DNA of 17,208 bases from an uncultured Bacilli bacterium. Its GTDB lineage: Bacteria; Bacillota_I; Bacilli_A; RF39; UBA660. The stretch lies in the NCBI GenBank assembly GCA_944359735.1, contig CALVTA010000020.1:1-17208 (forward strand), in the 5' to 3' direction. A program made the translations under genes and the position numbers. Below are positions 1 to 7,232 of the stretch, piece by piece; the stretch's first letter is position 1, and the number at the start of each line of letters is the position of its first letter. The notes below the pieces were generated by a model. That model did not search any database. It had not been told where the DNA came from and saw only the letters and a list, made by a program, of their open reading frames with translations.

Positions 1-49
1 GAAACGTTTCCATTTCCAAAACAAAAAAAGAAAAAGGACTGAAACAAAA

Positions 50-2176
50 TTATTTTATTTCGTTACAGCCCCTTTTTTCAATAAGAAGTCTAAATTCATT
101 ATCTATAACATCAAAAGTGACAATTTGACCATATTTAATATTACCTTTAACTAATTCATGAGCAAGTAAACTTTCTACTGTCTTACTAACTTCACGTTTT
201 AATGGTCTAGCCCCATAATTAATATCATATCCAGTATCCACCAAATAATCCTTAGCTTTATCTGTCAATTTAATATGAATATCGTTAATAGATAAACGAT
301 TTTCAATATCAGATATAATCTTATTAAGTATCTGATAGATCACTTCTTTAGTAAGCGGTTTAAAAACAATTACTTCATCGATACGATTAATAAATTCAGG
401 TCTAAAATGACTTCTTAACTCATCTATTACCTTACTAGTATCTCCATCCAAAATATATTCACTACCAAGATTAGATGTCATAATAATAATTGTATTTTTA
501 AAATCAACTGTTCTACCATTAGAATCAGTTATTCTTCCATCATCAAGTATTTGTAATAAAAGATTTAATACTTCAGGATGAGCTTTCTCTATTTCATCAA
601 ATAACACAATACTATAAGGATTACGTCTAACCGCTTCTGTTAATTGTCCACCCTCTTCATAACCAACATATCCCGGAGGAGAACCAATTAAACGAGAAAC
701 ACTAAATTTTTCCATATATTCACTCATATCAATTCTTACCATATGTTTCTCATCATCAAAAAGTTCATAAGCAAGAGTACGAGCTACTTCAGTTTTACCA
801 ACTCCAGTAGGACCTAAAAATATAAATGAACCAATAGGTCTGTTAGGATCTTTTATTCCACTACGTGATTTAATTATAGCTTCACTAACTAAATGTAAGG
901 CTTCATCTTGTCCCATAACACGATTTTTCATACTATTTTCAAGATTAAGAAGTTTCTCTTTTTCGCTACTAACTAACTTACTTAAAGGAATATTAGTCCA
1001 TTTAGAAATAATACTTGCAATATCCTCTTCAGTAACATTATCACTTAACAGTTTCATTTCATCTTTACTTTTTAGTACTTCAAGTTCCTTTTCTAATTTA
1101 GGAATCTCACCATGACGAAGTCTAGCTGCGCTTTCTAAATCATATTTATTTTCCGCTTGTTCTAATTCAAAACGAGCCCTTTCAATTTCCTTCTTCTTAC
1201 TTTGAATTTTATCATTAAGACCTTTTTCCTCTTCCCAAGCATCTTTATATTCTTTTTCTTTTTTCTTTAAATCAACTAATTCTTTATCTATCTCATCTTT
1301 TCGTTTCATAGATAGTTGATCCTTTTCTTTCTTAATTGCTTGCCTCTCAATTTCAAGTCTCATAATCTTACGAGTTAACGAATCAAGAGCATTAGGAACG
1401 GAATCCATTTGAACACGTATAGTAGCACAAGCTTCATCTACTAAATCTATAGCTTTATCTGGCAAATATCTATCAGTAATATAACGATTAGATAAAGTTG
1501 CTGCTGCAACTAATGCCTTGTCATGAATAGTAACACCATGATGTATTTCAAAACGTTCTTTTAAACCACGAAGTATAGTAGTAGTATCTTCCACATTAGG
1601 TTCATTTACTTTAATCTTTTGAAAACGACGTTCTAATGCCCCATCTTTTTCTATATATTTACGATATTCATTCAAAGTAGTAGCACCAATCACATGAATT
1701 TCACCACGAGCAAGCATTGGCTTTAATATATTAGAAGTATCCATAGCTCCCTCCATATTACCAGAACCAACTATTGTATGAATTTCATCTATAAACATAA
1801 TAATAGAACCTTCACTTTTTTTTACTTCATTTAAAACATTTTTTAAACGTTCCTCAAACTCACCACGATATTTTGCTCCTGCAACTAAACTAGCCATATC
1901 CAATTCCCAAATAGTTTTAGTTTTAAGACTAGCAGGGACATCTCCACGCTCTATTCTAAGAGCAAGGCCTTCAACAATAGCTGTTTTACCTACACCAGGT
2001 TCACCAATTAACACAGGATTATTCTTAGTACGACGGGAAAGCACCCTTGTAATACTACGAATCTCCTCATCACGTCCAATAACAGGATCTATTTTTCCTG
2101 CCTTAACTGTTTCATTTATATTACGACCATATTTTTCTAATACATTTTCTTTTTCTTCATTAGGGTTTTGATACAT
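50..2176 (-). CDS. clpB: ClpB disaggregase lacking the N-terminal domain
   Basis: Hexameric AAA+ chaperone that extracts polypeptides from cytoplasmic aggregates, normally together with DnaK. The 708-residue protein shows NBD1 with Walker A GEPGVGKT (58-65), pore loop KYRGE (102-106), Walker B IIMFIDE (125-131) and ERRF (182-185). A coiled-coil M-domain follows (about 260-385). NBD2 has GPTGVGKT (455-462), GYVG pore loop (502-505), Walker B VLFDE (524-528) and sensor-2 GARPLKR (655-661). The full M-domain separates it from ClpA and ClpC. Typical ClpB has about 860 residues. The missing part is the roughly 150-residue Clp_N domain, as I recall for mycoplasma ClpB. The start at 2176 is chosen because AGGAGA (2185-2190) sits 8 nt upstream; an in-frame upstream codon at 2218 lies above the -10 box. 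Monocistronic, under HrcA/CIRCE control. Confidence 0.96.
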   Translation of the reverse strand: MYQNPNEEKENVLEKYGRNINETVKAGKIDPVIGRDEEIRSITRVLSRRTKNNPVLIGEPGVGKTAIVEGLALRIERGDVPASLKTKTIWELDMASLVAGAKYRGEFEERLKNVLNEVKKSEGSIIMFIDEIHTIVGSGNMEGAMDTSNILKPMLARGEIHVIGATTLNEYRKYIEKDGALERRFQKIKVNEPNVEDTTTILRGLKERFEIHHGVTIHDKALVAAATLSNRYITDRYLPDKAIDLVDEACATIRVQMDSVPNALDSLTRKIMRLEIERQAIKKEKDQLSMKRKDEIDKELVDLKKKEKEYKDAWEEEKGLNDKIQSKKKEIERARFELEQAENKYDLESAARLRHGEIPKLEKELEVLKSKDEMKLLSDNVTEEDIASIISKWTNIPLSKLVSSEKEKLLNLENSMKNRVMGQDEALHLVSEAIIKSRSGIKDPNRPIGSFIFLGPTGVGKTEVARTLAYELFDDEKHMVRIDMSEYMEKFSVSRLIGSPPGYVGYEEGGQLTEAVRRNPYSIVLFDEIEKAHPEVLNLLLQILDDGRITDSNGRTVDFKNTIIIMTSNLGSEYILDGDTSKVIDELRSHFRPEFINRIDEVIVFKPLTKEVIYQILNKIISDIENRLSINDIHIKLTDKAKDYLVDTGYDINYGARPLKREVSKTVESLLAHELVKGNIKYGQIVTFDVIDNEFRLLIEKRGCNEIK

Positions 2177-2206
2177 AATATCTATCTCCTTTCTAATATC
2201 ATACAT

Positions 2207-2235
2207 ATTATACAGCAATAATTAGCACTTGTCAA
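2207..2235 (-). promoter_or_regulatory. sigma-A promoter of clpB
   Basis: On the minus strand there is a perfect -35 TTGACA (2230-2235), a 17-nt spacer and a perfect -10 TATAAT (2207-2212). Transcription would start near 2200, giving a leader of about 24 nt before the clpB ATG at 2176. This is the best consensus promoter in the window. Confidence 0.88.
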
Positions 2236-2248
2236 TAGAGAGTGCTAA
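2222..2248. promoter_or_regulatory. CIRCE operator (HrcA site) upstream of clpB
   Basis: The inverted repeat TTAGCACTT, a 9-nt spacer and GAGTGCTAA match the CIRCE consensus TTAGCACTC-N9-GAGTGCTAA. One base differs: the last base of the first arm is T instead of C. It overlaps the -35 box and spacer of the clpB promoter, so HrcA binding would block RNA polymerase. The hrcA gene is not in this window. Confidence 0.93.
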
Positions 2249-2257
2249 ATTTTATAC

Positions 2258-2286
2258 AATTTAAAGAGCCGAATAAAAACAGCTCT
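2258..2286 (-). terminator. Intrinsic terminator after the 2285-2983 gene
   Basis: The minus strand has AGAGCTG / CGGCTCT (7 bp with one G·U pair; arms 2280-2286 and 2265-2271), an 8-nt loop and a modest U-rich tail. It overlaps the stop codon and separates this gene from the clpB promoter. The tail is interrupted by A residues, so efficiency is uncertain. Confidence 0.5.
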
Positions 2287-2983
2287 ATTTATTTGTATTA
2301 TCGTTTTGATACTGTTTCATAAGCTCGCTAGGTTCATTATTATTAACTATATTTGAACCTAAACTATCATTATTAATTGTTGAAATATTAGTAACAGATT
2401 CAACATCAGTTACACTATCTACATTGGGAATAGCAGTATTATTAACCTCTATTTTAGAATTAACGCTACTACTATTTGTATTAAAATTAACACTATCTTT
2501 AGAACTATTAATTACATTACTAATAACATCTGTTTTATCTAAACCTTCTAATGGTCTTGTTTTTTGTTCTTCTACATAAGTACCATTAACCTTTTCCTTC
2601 TTTATCTTGAAATATAAGAAAATAGCATATATAAAAAGTCCAAAAGTAACTATATTAGCTATCATTGAAATCTTACTACTAATATTAGCAGGTAAAATCG
2701 TATAAGTATTCTCAATCCCATTTATATTAGTAGTAAAAGAACCCGTAAATATAGGCAAAAACACTAAAATAATTCCTACTGCTTTACCTACTGTCAACTT
2801 ACCTAATAAATAAATATTTGCTAGAGGAATAAAAGCCATAGGTGTTCCTTTACCATATACTAATTTATTAAACTTATTCAAGAATACTCCAACCGCTATA
2901 TATACAACAACAATTATAACTAAAAAAACAATAAGAAAAGTTGCTAAGTTCTGAAACATCTCTTCTAAAAATAAATCTTCCAT
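2285..2983 (-). CDS. Three-helix membrane protein with disordered tail (DUF5684-like)
   Basis: The 232-residue protein has predicted membrane segments at about 13-34, 67-85 and 104-126. A loop reads GKGTPMAFIPLANIYLLGKL (45-64); this FIP-x-x-NIYLL pattern resembles DUF5684-type membrane proteins. That assignment is from memory and tentative. After KIKKEK, the last roughly 100 residues are rich in N, S, V, T and D and look disordered; the positive-inside rule puts them in the cytoplasm. I chose the ATG at 2983, preceded by GGAGGG with a short 3-nt gap. A TTG at 3019, with a stronger AGGAGG (centred near 3038) 14-15 nt upstream, would add 12 residues. Function unknown. Confidence 0.72.
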   Translation of the reverse strand: MEDLFLEEMFQNLATFLIVFLVIIVVVYIAVGVFLNKFNKLVYGKGTPMAFIPLANIYLLGKLTVGKAVGIILVFLPIFTGSFTTNINGIENTYTILPANISSKISMIANIVTFGLFIYAIFLYFKIKKEKVNGTYVEEQKTRPLEGLDKTDVISNVINSSKDSVNFNTNSSSVNSKIEVNNTAIPNVDSVTDVESVTNISTINNDSLGSNIVNNNEPSELMKQYQNDNTNK

Positions 2984-3033
2984 ATACCCTCCACTATTTA
3001 AAATCAAATTAAAAAACAATACCTATATATATA

Positions 3034-3064
3034 CACCTCCTCATATACTATGTACATTATATCA
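3034..3064 (-). promoter_or_regulatory. Extended -10 promoter and strong SD upstream of the 2285-2983 gene
   Basis: On the minus strand TGATATAAT (3056-3064) is an extended -10; no good -35 lies at 17 nt. A near-perfect GAGGAGGTG (3034-3042) follows, but no ATG lies at normal spacing from it. The 8-bp palindrome ATGTACAT (3050-3057) overlaps the -10 box and could be an operator. Confidence 0.5.
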
Positions 3065-3137
3065 TATTTTAGGTCTATTTTCCCAAGAAAATGTATATTT
3101 TATCAAAAAAATGGAAAAATTAAATTGGTGAAGAGAG

Positions 3138-3581
3138 ATGATTATTAAAAGATTACGATCAACAAGAGAAAATTTAGGATTAAAACAAAAAGACTTAACT
3201 ACACTTTTTAATGTTACTTATTCTACAATATCAGGATGGGAAACTGGAAAAGATACAATTCCTCTAAAACAATTAATAAAGTATGCTAATAAATATAATT
3301 TCAGCTTAGACTATCTCTTTGGTATCAGTAGCACTAATGAAAAATATTTACCATTAGAAATAGATTTAAATCTAATAGCAAAGAAATTGACAACTATTAG
3401 AAAAAATAATAATAAGTCTCAAGCCCAAATAGCCAAAGTGCTAAACACCAGTCCTTCAGGCTATGCACATTATGAAAATTCAAGATATTTAATTCCTACA
3501 AACTTTATCTATAGTCTAGCTTTATATTATAAAAATTTTTCAATAGATGAAATTCTAGGAAGAGAAAAAATATGTAACTAA
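3138..3581 (+). CDS. Tandem XRE-family (double HTH) transcriptional regulator
   Basis: The 147-residue protein consists almost entirely of two Cro/C1-type helix-turn-helix domains. Domain 1 (about 3-62) has the classic order LKQKDL, then STISGWETGK, then LDYLFG. Domain 2 (about 78-142) repeats it in diverged form as KSQAQIAKVLNT, then GYAHYEN, then IDEILG. There is no ligand-binding or peptidase domain. GGTGA (3127-3131) lies 6 nt before the ATG. It is divergent from the membrane-protein gene on its left and convergent with the S41 protease gene on its right, so it may regulate its own promoter region and the divergent one. Targets cannot be read from the sequence. Confidence 0.87.
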   Translation: MIIKRLRSTRENLGLKQKDLTTLFNVTYSTISGWETGKDTIPLKQLIKYANKYNFSLDYLFGISSTNEKYLPLEIDLNLIAKKLTTIRKNNNKSQAQIAKVLNTSPSGYAHYENSRYLIPTNFIYSLALYYKNFSIDEILGREKICN

Positions 3582-3599
3582 CAAAGCTACATATTTTTT
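3565..3599. terminator. Bidirectional terminator between the XRE and S41 genes
   Basis: A perfect 12-bp inverted repeat (3565-3576 and 3588-3599, core ATATGTA/TACATAT) has an 11-nt loop. A6 on one side and T6 on the other give a U-tract in either direction. It overlaps the last codons or stop codons of both convergent genes. Confidence 0.85.
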
Positions 3600-4875
3600 A
3601 TTCACTAACAACACTTATTGCTGTTTGCAACATAATATCATTTTCATAAGTTAAAACTTCACCTTCTTGCAACACAGTTTCAACTCTATCAGTTGGTACA
3701 ACTCCCTTATCATTAACCCAATTACCTTTAGGAGTTAACCACTTTTGAACAGTATACTTAATAGTATCACCACTATTTAAATCATTAGCAAACTGTACTG
3801 TTCCCTTACCATAAGAATTAACTCCTACAATATGTGATCCATAACTTTCCTTAAAAGCACTAGCAAGTATTTCTGATGCCGAAGCACTCTCCTCATTAAT
3901 AATTACACTAACTGAATAATCTCTACCAACAGACTTCTTAGTACCATAAATTTTTTCTGTTTCATCTTTAGTCTGTAATTGATATAACACTTGCTTTTTA
4001 TTTAAAAATAAACATAAAATATTTCTAACTTGTGATAAATAACCGCCAGGATTATCTCTAACATCTATAACTAAACCTTCAATATTATTCTTTTCCAACT
4101 TTTTTAAAGCTTTGTTAAATTGTTTATAAACATTACTGGAAAACAAATCTATCTTAATATAACCTATTTTCTTTCCTTTATTTTCATATATTTCACTACT
4201 CACCACCGGTACTTCAACAGTTCCCTTAGTAAGTTCAAAATTTAACTCTTCTCCATCACGACTAACCGTTAATTTAGATTTATTATCACTATCATCTCCC
4301 GATATCATAGAAACAACTTCAGTTAAAGCCTTACCAGTAATATCAATATCATTTACTTTAGTAACAATATCCCCCACTTTAACACCTGAATCTTTAGCAG
4401 AAGAATTATCAAAAACTTTGGATATACTAACAACACCATTTTTTAGCATTACTTCAACACCAATACCCTCATAATTACCAGCTAATTCTTCATTAAACTC
4501 ATCACTAGCTTCACCAGTAAAATAAGTAGCATAAGGATCATCTAAATAATTAATCATTCCTTGTATTCCCGCATCTATAAGTTTTTCTTTATCAACATCA
4601 TCATAATAATTATTAATTATATTATCATAAGTAGTAACCAACTCATTCAACTCATCACTACTAGAATTATCTTTGTCAAACACAACAAAATTAACAATAT
4701 TTCCTAAAAGAAAACCAAACATGATAGCAATTATCATAATAATTATAACTTCAGATATATTAAAACCAGATCTTCTTTCAACGATAACCTCTCTAACATT
4801 ATCATCATTATCATTAATTTCATCTATATCTAAATATTCTTTATTATCATTAGCCTTTTTTCTATTTTTAAACAT
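3598..4875 (-). CDS. ctpA: Membrane-anchored carboxyl-terminal protease, S41 family (CtpA/Prc-like)
   Basis: Serine protease with a Ser-Lys dyad that cleaves envelope proteins near their C-termini. The 425 residues comprise a 40-residue charged cytoplasmic N-tail, one membrane helix (about 42-66), a PDZ domain (about 137-218) and the S41 catalytic domain. Candidate nucleophile Ser332 lies in ESASASE and Lys357 in SYGKGTVQ. Their 25-residue separation equals Ser452-Lys477 of E. coli Prc. The VIDVRDNPGG strand-turn (269-278) is typical of the family. AGGGGTG (4884-4890) lies 8 nt before the ATG. Its partner regulators and substrates are not visible. The symbol is family-level; there is no sign of sporulation genes that would argue for CtpB. 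Confidence 0.93.
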   Translation of the reverse strand: MFKNRKKANDNKEYLDIDEINDNDDNVREVIVERRSGFNISEVIIIMIIAIMFGFLLGNIVNFVVFDKDNSSSDELNELVTTYDNIINNYYDDVDKEKLIDAGIQGMINYLDDPYATYFTGEASDEFNEELAGNYEGIGVEVMLKNGVVSISKVFDNSSAKDSGVKVGDIVTKVNDIDITGKALTEVVSMISGDDSDNKSKLTVSRDGEELNFELTKGTVEVPVVSSEIYENKGKKIGYIKIDLFSSNVYKQFNKALKKLEKNNIEGLVIDVRDNPGGYLSQVRNILCLFLNKKQVLYQLQTKDETEKIYGTKKSVGRDYSVSVIINEESASASEILASAFKESYGSHIVGVNSYGKGTVQFANDLNSGDTIKYTVQKWLTPKGNWVNDKGVVPTDRVETVLQEGEVLTYENDIMLQTAISVVSE

Positions 4876-4899
4876 ATATTTTTCACCCCTTACTATCTA

Positions 4900-4908
4900 A
4901 TTTTAACA
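4900..4908 (-). promoter_or_regulatory. Candidate extended -10 of the S41 protease gene
   Basis: TGTTAAAAT on the minus strand fits TGnTAnAAT and would start transcription near 4893, just ahead of the SD. No convincing -35 is seen, and the preceding U-rich tract belongs to a possible terminator. Confidence 0.35.
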
Positions 4909-4909
4909 C

Positions 4910-4969
4910 AAAAAAAAGAATAGCTAAAGAAAAACAAATTAAATAAATCTATCTTTACACTAACTATTC
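4910..4969 (-). terminator. Possible long-loop terminator after the thioredoxin-like gene
   Basis: On the minus strand GAATAGTTA (4961-4969) pairs with TAGCTATTC (4918-4926) in 9 bp including one G·U. It is followed by eight U residues. The 34-nt loop is long but can form inner AAGA/UCUU pairs. The first arm overlaps the stop codon. Confidence 0.5.
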
Positions 4970-5454
4970 AAAATGCTAGTAATTTCATTTATATCTGTAA
5001 CAACCTCATCTACTTTATTATCTTTAAATTTAATTAAAGTGTTATCTTTTACTCTTAGACTAGAAGCATTATCAGTAACAATACTGCCATCACTATCTAT
5101 AACATACTTCTTATTCATACCATCACTCAAATCAACACTATATAATTTAGTCGTAGTGTTATTTAGTTGATATGAACTAATTAAAGAACCAATAGTAGAA
5201 TATTCATCACTAGAATCATAGTAAATCACATAATATTCTGAATCATTTTGATTAAATGATTCACCAGCTAATATTTTATCATATTGAATAGAATTCTCAG
5301 TAACTTTAGTATCATCACTACTATCTTCAGCTAGTATTTTAGTTGTTAAAAAATACATAAATAATAGCAATATAACAGCCACAACTACAATGATAATTCC
5401 TGTCTTAACTTCACTAGGCAAACCTTTTTTAGTATCTAAATATTTTTTATTCAT
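4960..5454 (-). CDS. Membrane-anchored, cysteine-free thioredoxin-fold-like protein
   Basis: The 164 residues comprise a short cytoplasmic N-tail, a membrane helix (about 18-39) and an external domain (about 57-164). Its strand pattern resembles thioredoxin: YYVIYYDSSDEYS (74-86), TKLYSVDLS (102-110), then NTLIKFKDNKVDEVV (138-152) and a final helix. The protein contains no cysteine. DSSDE sits where CxxC would be, and Asn138 replaces the usual cis-proline, so it cannot be a disulfide reductase. The start at 5454 is supported by GGTGA 8 nt upstream. The fold assignment is by eye. It lies between a LolA-like lipoprotein gene and the S41 protease gene. Confidence 0.7.
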   Translation of the reverse strand: MNKKYLDTKKGLPSEVKTGIIIVVVAVILLLFMYFLTTKILAEDSSDDTKVTENSIQYDKILAGESFNQNDSEYYVIYYDSSDEYSTIGSLISSYQLNNTTTKLYSVDLSDGMNKKYVIDSDGSIVTDNASSLRVKDNTLIKFKDNKVDEVVTDINEITSILNS

Positions 5455-5473
5455 ATTAAACATCACCAACAAA

Positions 5474-5482
5474 ATAATATCA
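5474..5482 (-). promoter_or_regulatory. Candidate extended -10 of the thioredoxin-like gene
   Basis: TGATATTAT on the minus strand, 20 nt upstream of the ATG at 5454, fits TGnTATnAT. It sits directly after the U-tract of the upstream terminator; no clear -35 is present. Confidence 0.4.
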
Positions 5483-5490
5483 TAAAGAAT

Positions 5491-5517
5491 AAAAAAAATA
5501 AACACTTTCGTGCTTAT
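5491..5517 (-). terminator. Intrinsic terminator after the lipoprotein gene
   Basis: The minus strand has an 8-bp stem ATAAGCAC / GTGTTTAT (one G·U) closed by a GAAA tetraloop and followed by seven U residues. It begins in the stop codon of the lipoprotein gene. Confidence 0.85.
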
Positions 5518-6509
5518 TTCATTGTAGGTAGAACACTTATAGAATTAGCAACCTCAATAAGTTCATCTTGATTCATTACATCACTAACTAAATAATAATT
5601 AATACCACCACTTGTAAAACTAATTGAATTATCAGATAAAACGCCTAAACTATCCATAAACATAACGGGTTCACCAATAGTAGGTATAACTGTAAACTCA
5701 TCCATAGCACTAACAGTTTCTTCAACAAGAAGAAAAGGTTTATCTCCAGAAAAAGTAAGAATAACTCTTTCTCCATTACTTATATCAACTTTTTCTTCAT
5801 TAGTAAGCTTGGTTCCCTCAGGCAACACCAAAGGATAAATAACATCATCAATTACACTAGTTTGAGCTGTTTCCTCTATACTAACTGTACTCATTATTTC
5901 TTCTAAATCAAAGTAATTTTTCTTAAAACTAGGACTAAAATCAATATCCTTAACTTTTAAAGTCATATTAGGAACATCATCACTATCTAAAACAATTACC
6001 TCTTGTAATTCTAACTTGTCATCTAAAGTAACTTTTTGTTTAACTAAATCTCTATTATTAGGATAATTAACACTACTAGTAAAAATATAATTTTTACCAT
6101 TTTTCTTAAATGTTTTATCTTCATCATTTTCTAGATCGCTAATTATAGACTGTAATAAATATATTTGTGAATTGTTATAAGGCCAATCACTTTGAAATTT
6201 AAAGCTTTTATTTAGACTCGGTGTTAATATATATACTCCATCATCATTTTTTAAAATTATTTGTTCGTGATTATTAGAAGTATTAGTAAGAGTTATTTTA
6301 TAATAATCATCTTTTTTATAAGCAGTCTCTACTTCATAGTTATATATATCATCATTATTTAAAACTTCCAATGTTGCCGTCAAAACATATCCTTTACCAT
6401 CATCAACTTTTTTATTTAATTTTTTTAAAACATCACTTTCATTATTCTTTCCACATCCAGTCACTAAAAAACAAACTAAAACTAACAAAGCTAAACTGAA
6501 TTTTTTCAT
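5514..6509 (-). CDS. LolA-like lipoprotein (YdcC/GerS type) with DUF4367-like C-terminus
   Basis: The 331-residue precursor has a lipoprotein signal: MKKF, a hydrophobic core, then the lipobox VTGC with Cys19 as the lipidated residue. It should therefore be anchored on the outer face of the membrane. Residues about 38-215 show alternating beta strands with features such as YYKITLTN and GVYILTP, as in LolA/RseB-fold proteins. The end (about 225-331), including GGINYYLVSDV and a final helix, resembles DUF4367. B. subtilis YdcC and C. difficile GerS are relatives of this type, but the exact role here is unknown. AGGTG ends 5 nt before the ATG. Confidence 0.8.
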   Translation of the reverse strand: MKKFSLALLVLVCFLVTGCGKNNESDVLKKLNKKVDDGKGYVLTATLEVLNNDDIYNYEVETAYKKDDYYKITLTNTSNNHEQIILKNDDGVYILTPSLNKSFKFQSDWPYNNSQIYLLQSIISDLENDEDKTFKKNGKNYIFTSSVNYPNNRDLVKQKVTLDDKLELQEVIVLDSDDVPNMTLKVKDIDFSPSFKKNYFDLEEIMSTVSIEETAQTSVIDDVIYPLVLPEGTKLTNEEKVDISNGERVILTFSGDKPFLLVEETVSAMDEFTVIPTIGEPVMFMDSLGVLSDNSISFTSGGINYYLVSDVMNQDELIEVANSISVLPTMK

Positions 6510-6538
6510 GCTTTCACCTCATTTTCAAATTCTAATTC

Positions 6539-6561
6539 ATTATATTAAAAGAAGTTGTCAA
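6539..6561 (-). promoter_or_regulatory. Candidate promoter boxes of the lipoprotein gene (abnormal spacing)
   Basis: A perfect TATAAT (6539-6544) and a perfect TTGACA (6556-6561) occur on the minus strand 30-50 nt before the ATG. They are only 11 nt apart, too close to act together. Most likely one of them is used with a poor partner. Confidence 0.35.
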
Positions 6562-6628
6562 ATATTCATGTATAAAACAAAGGAATTTAGTACATTATAC
6601 AAATGTAATAAATAATAAGGAGGAATTT

Positions 6629-6832
6629 ATGGAAACATTAAAAAAAATATGTCTAGTTCTAATTATAATAGGAGCAATAAACTGGGCTTTTGTAGGTTTA
6701 TTTGAATTAGACCTAGTAGCATCTATATTTGGAGGAAGTGATGCTATGTTAGCCAGAATAATCTATATTATAATAGGAATTGCCGGTCTAATTGACATAA
6801 GTATATTATTTGATCATCTAGATCATGATTAA
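6629..6832 (+). CDS. DUF378 (YuzA-like) small membrane protein
   Basis: The 67-residue protein has two hydrophobic helices (about 5-26 and 40-62). Features typical of DUF378 are IIGAINWAFVGLFELDLV in the first half and ARIIYIIIGIAGL in the second. The length is normal for the family, whose function is not established. AAGGAGG sits 5 nt before the ATG, a near-ideal site, so translation should be efficient. It is monocistronic, ending before a group of hairpins at 6843-6967. Confidence 0.9.
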   Translation: METLKKICLVLIIIGAINWAFVGLFELDLVASIFGGSDAMLARIIYIIIGIAGLIDISILFDHLDHD

Positions 6833-6842
6833 AAAATAGTTG

Positions 6843-6926
6843 ATAAACTGTATTTCAAAAGTTAAACAGTTTATTAATAGTTACTAAATCATCAAATTTT
6901 AAGTAAAATGCACAATTAAGTGCATT
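6843..6926 (+). repeat. Two inverted repeats downstream of the DUF378 gene
   Basis: ATAAACTG/CAGTTTAT (arms 6843-6850 and 6867-6874, 16-nt loop) and AATGCAC/GTGCATT (arms 6907-6913 and 6920-6926, 6-nt loop) are perfect inverted repeats without a U-tract. The second shares its TGCAC core with the terminator hairpin that follows. Confidence 0.6.
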
Positions 6927-6932
6927 ATAATT

Positions 6933-6967
6933 AAAAATGTGCGTTTTTATAAAAAATGCACATTTTT
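6933..6967. terminator. Strong (probably bidirectional) terminator after the DUF378 gene
   Basis: AAAAATGTGC (6933-6942) pairs with GCACATTTTT (6958-6967). The stem continues through a G·U and TTTTT/AAAAA to a 3-nt loop, about 16 bp in all. The run of T is inside the distal arm, as in A-tract/T-tract bidirectional terminators. Confidence 0.75.
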
Positions 6968-7220
6968 ATATCACCTTAACAAAGTTAAAACATGATACAT
7001 TATAGTATCAAAATAATTTTATTCCACAACCAAAAGTGTAAAGTTATACAATTTTTAAATCTAAATGCATAATCTCTAAACTATTATTTAGTTAATATAA
7101 AATGGTAATTTACTTAAAAAATATATTATAAATATTTACATACCTAAATACACTTTCAAAAACAATTTACATTCTTTTCACTAAATTTTCACAATACCAC
7201 TTTCTAAAAAGAAAAATATA
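6968..7220. other. Gene-free AT-rich spacer
   Basis: No ORF with a ribosome-binding site is seen on either strand. The only structure is a small TGATAC/GTATCA hairpin near 6993-7010. The stretch leads to the promoter of the next gene. Confidence 0.5.
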
Positions 7221-7232
7221 TGATATTATAAT
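7221..7232 (+). promoter_or_regulatory. Candidate -10 region of the 7250-8050 gene
   Basis: TGATATTAT (7221-7229, extended -10) overlaps TATAAT (7227-7232). Either places the start near 7236-7239, at the GAGGTGA ribosome-binding site, so the leader would be very short. No clear -35. Confidence 0.4.

Noticed and set aside
1..10. Perfect palindrome GAAACGTTTC at the window edge, downstream of clpB
   Set aside because: No loop and no U-tract on the minus strand, and the context is cut by the window end; cannot be called a terminator or operator.
3008..3043. 11-codon minus-strand ORF (begins MRRCIYIGIVF) in the leader of the 2285-2983 gene
   Set aside because: No Shine-Dalgarno precedes its ATG; the GAGGAGG is inside it. 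Likely chance.
4673..4900. Plus-strand open frame of 75 codons opposite the S41 protease gene
   Set aside because: It is the antisense of a well-supported gene, has no ribosome-binding site, and its composition mirrors the sense frame. The same applies to open frames opposite cdaR, the thioredoxin-like gene and the ABC gene, and one opposite the 7250-8050 gene.
6556..6576. Plus-strand promoter for the DUF378 gene using TTGTCA and TATAAA
   Set aside because: Spacing between the boxes is only about 10 nt; no properly spaced pair was found.
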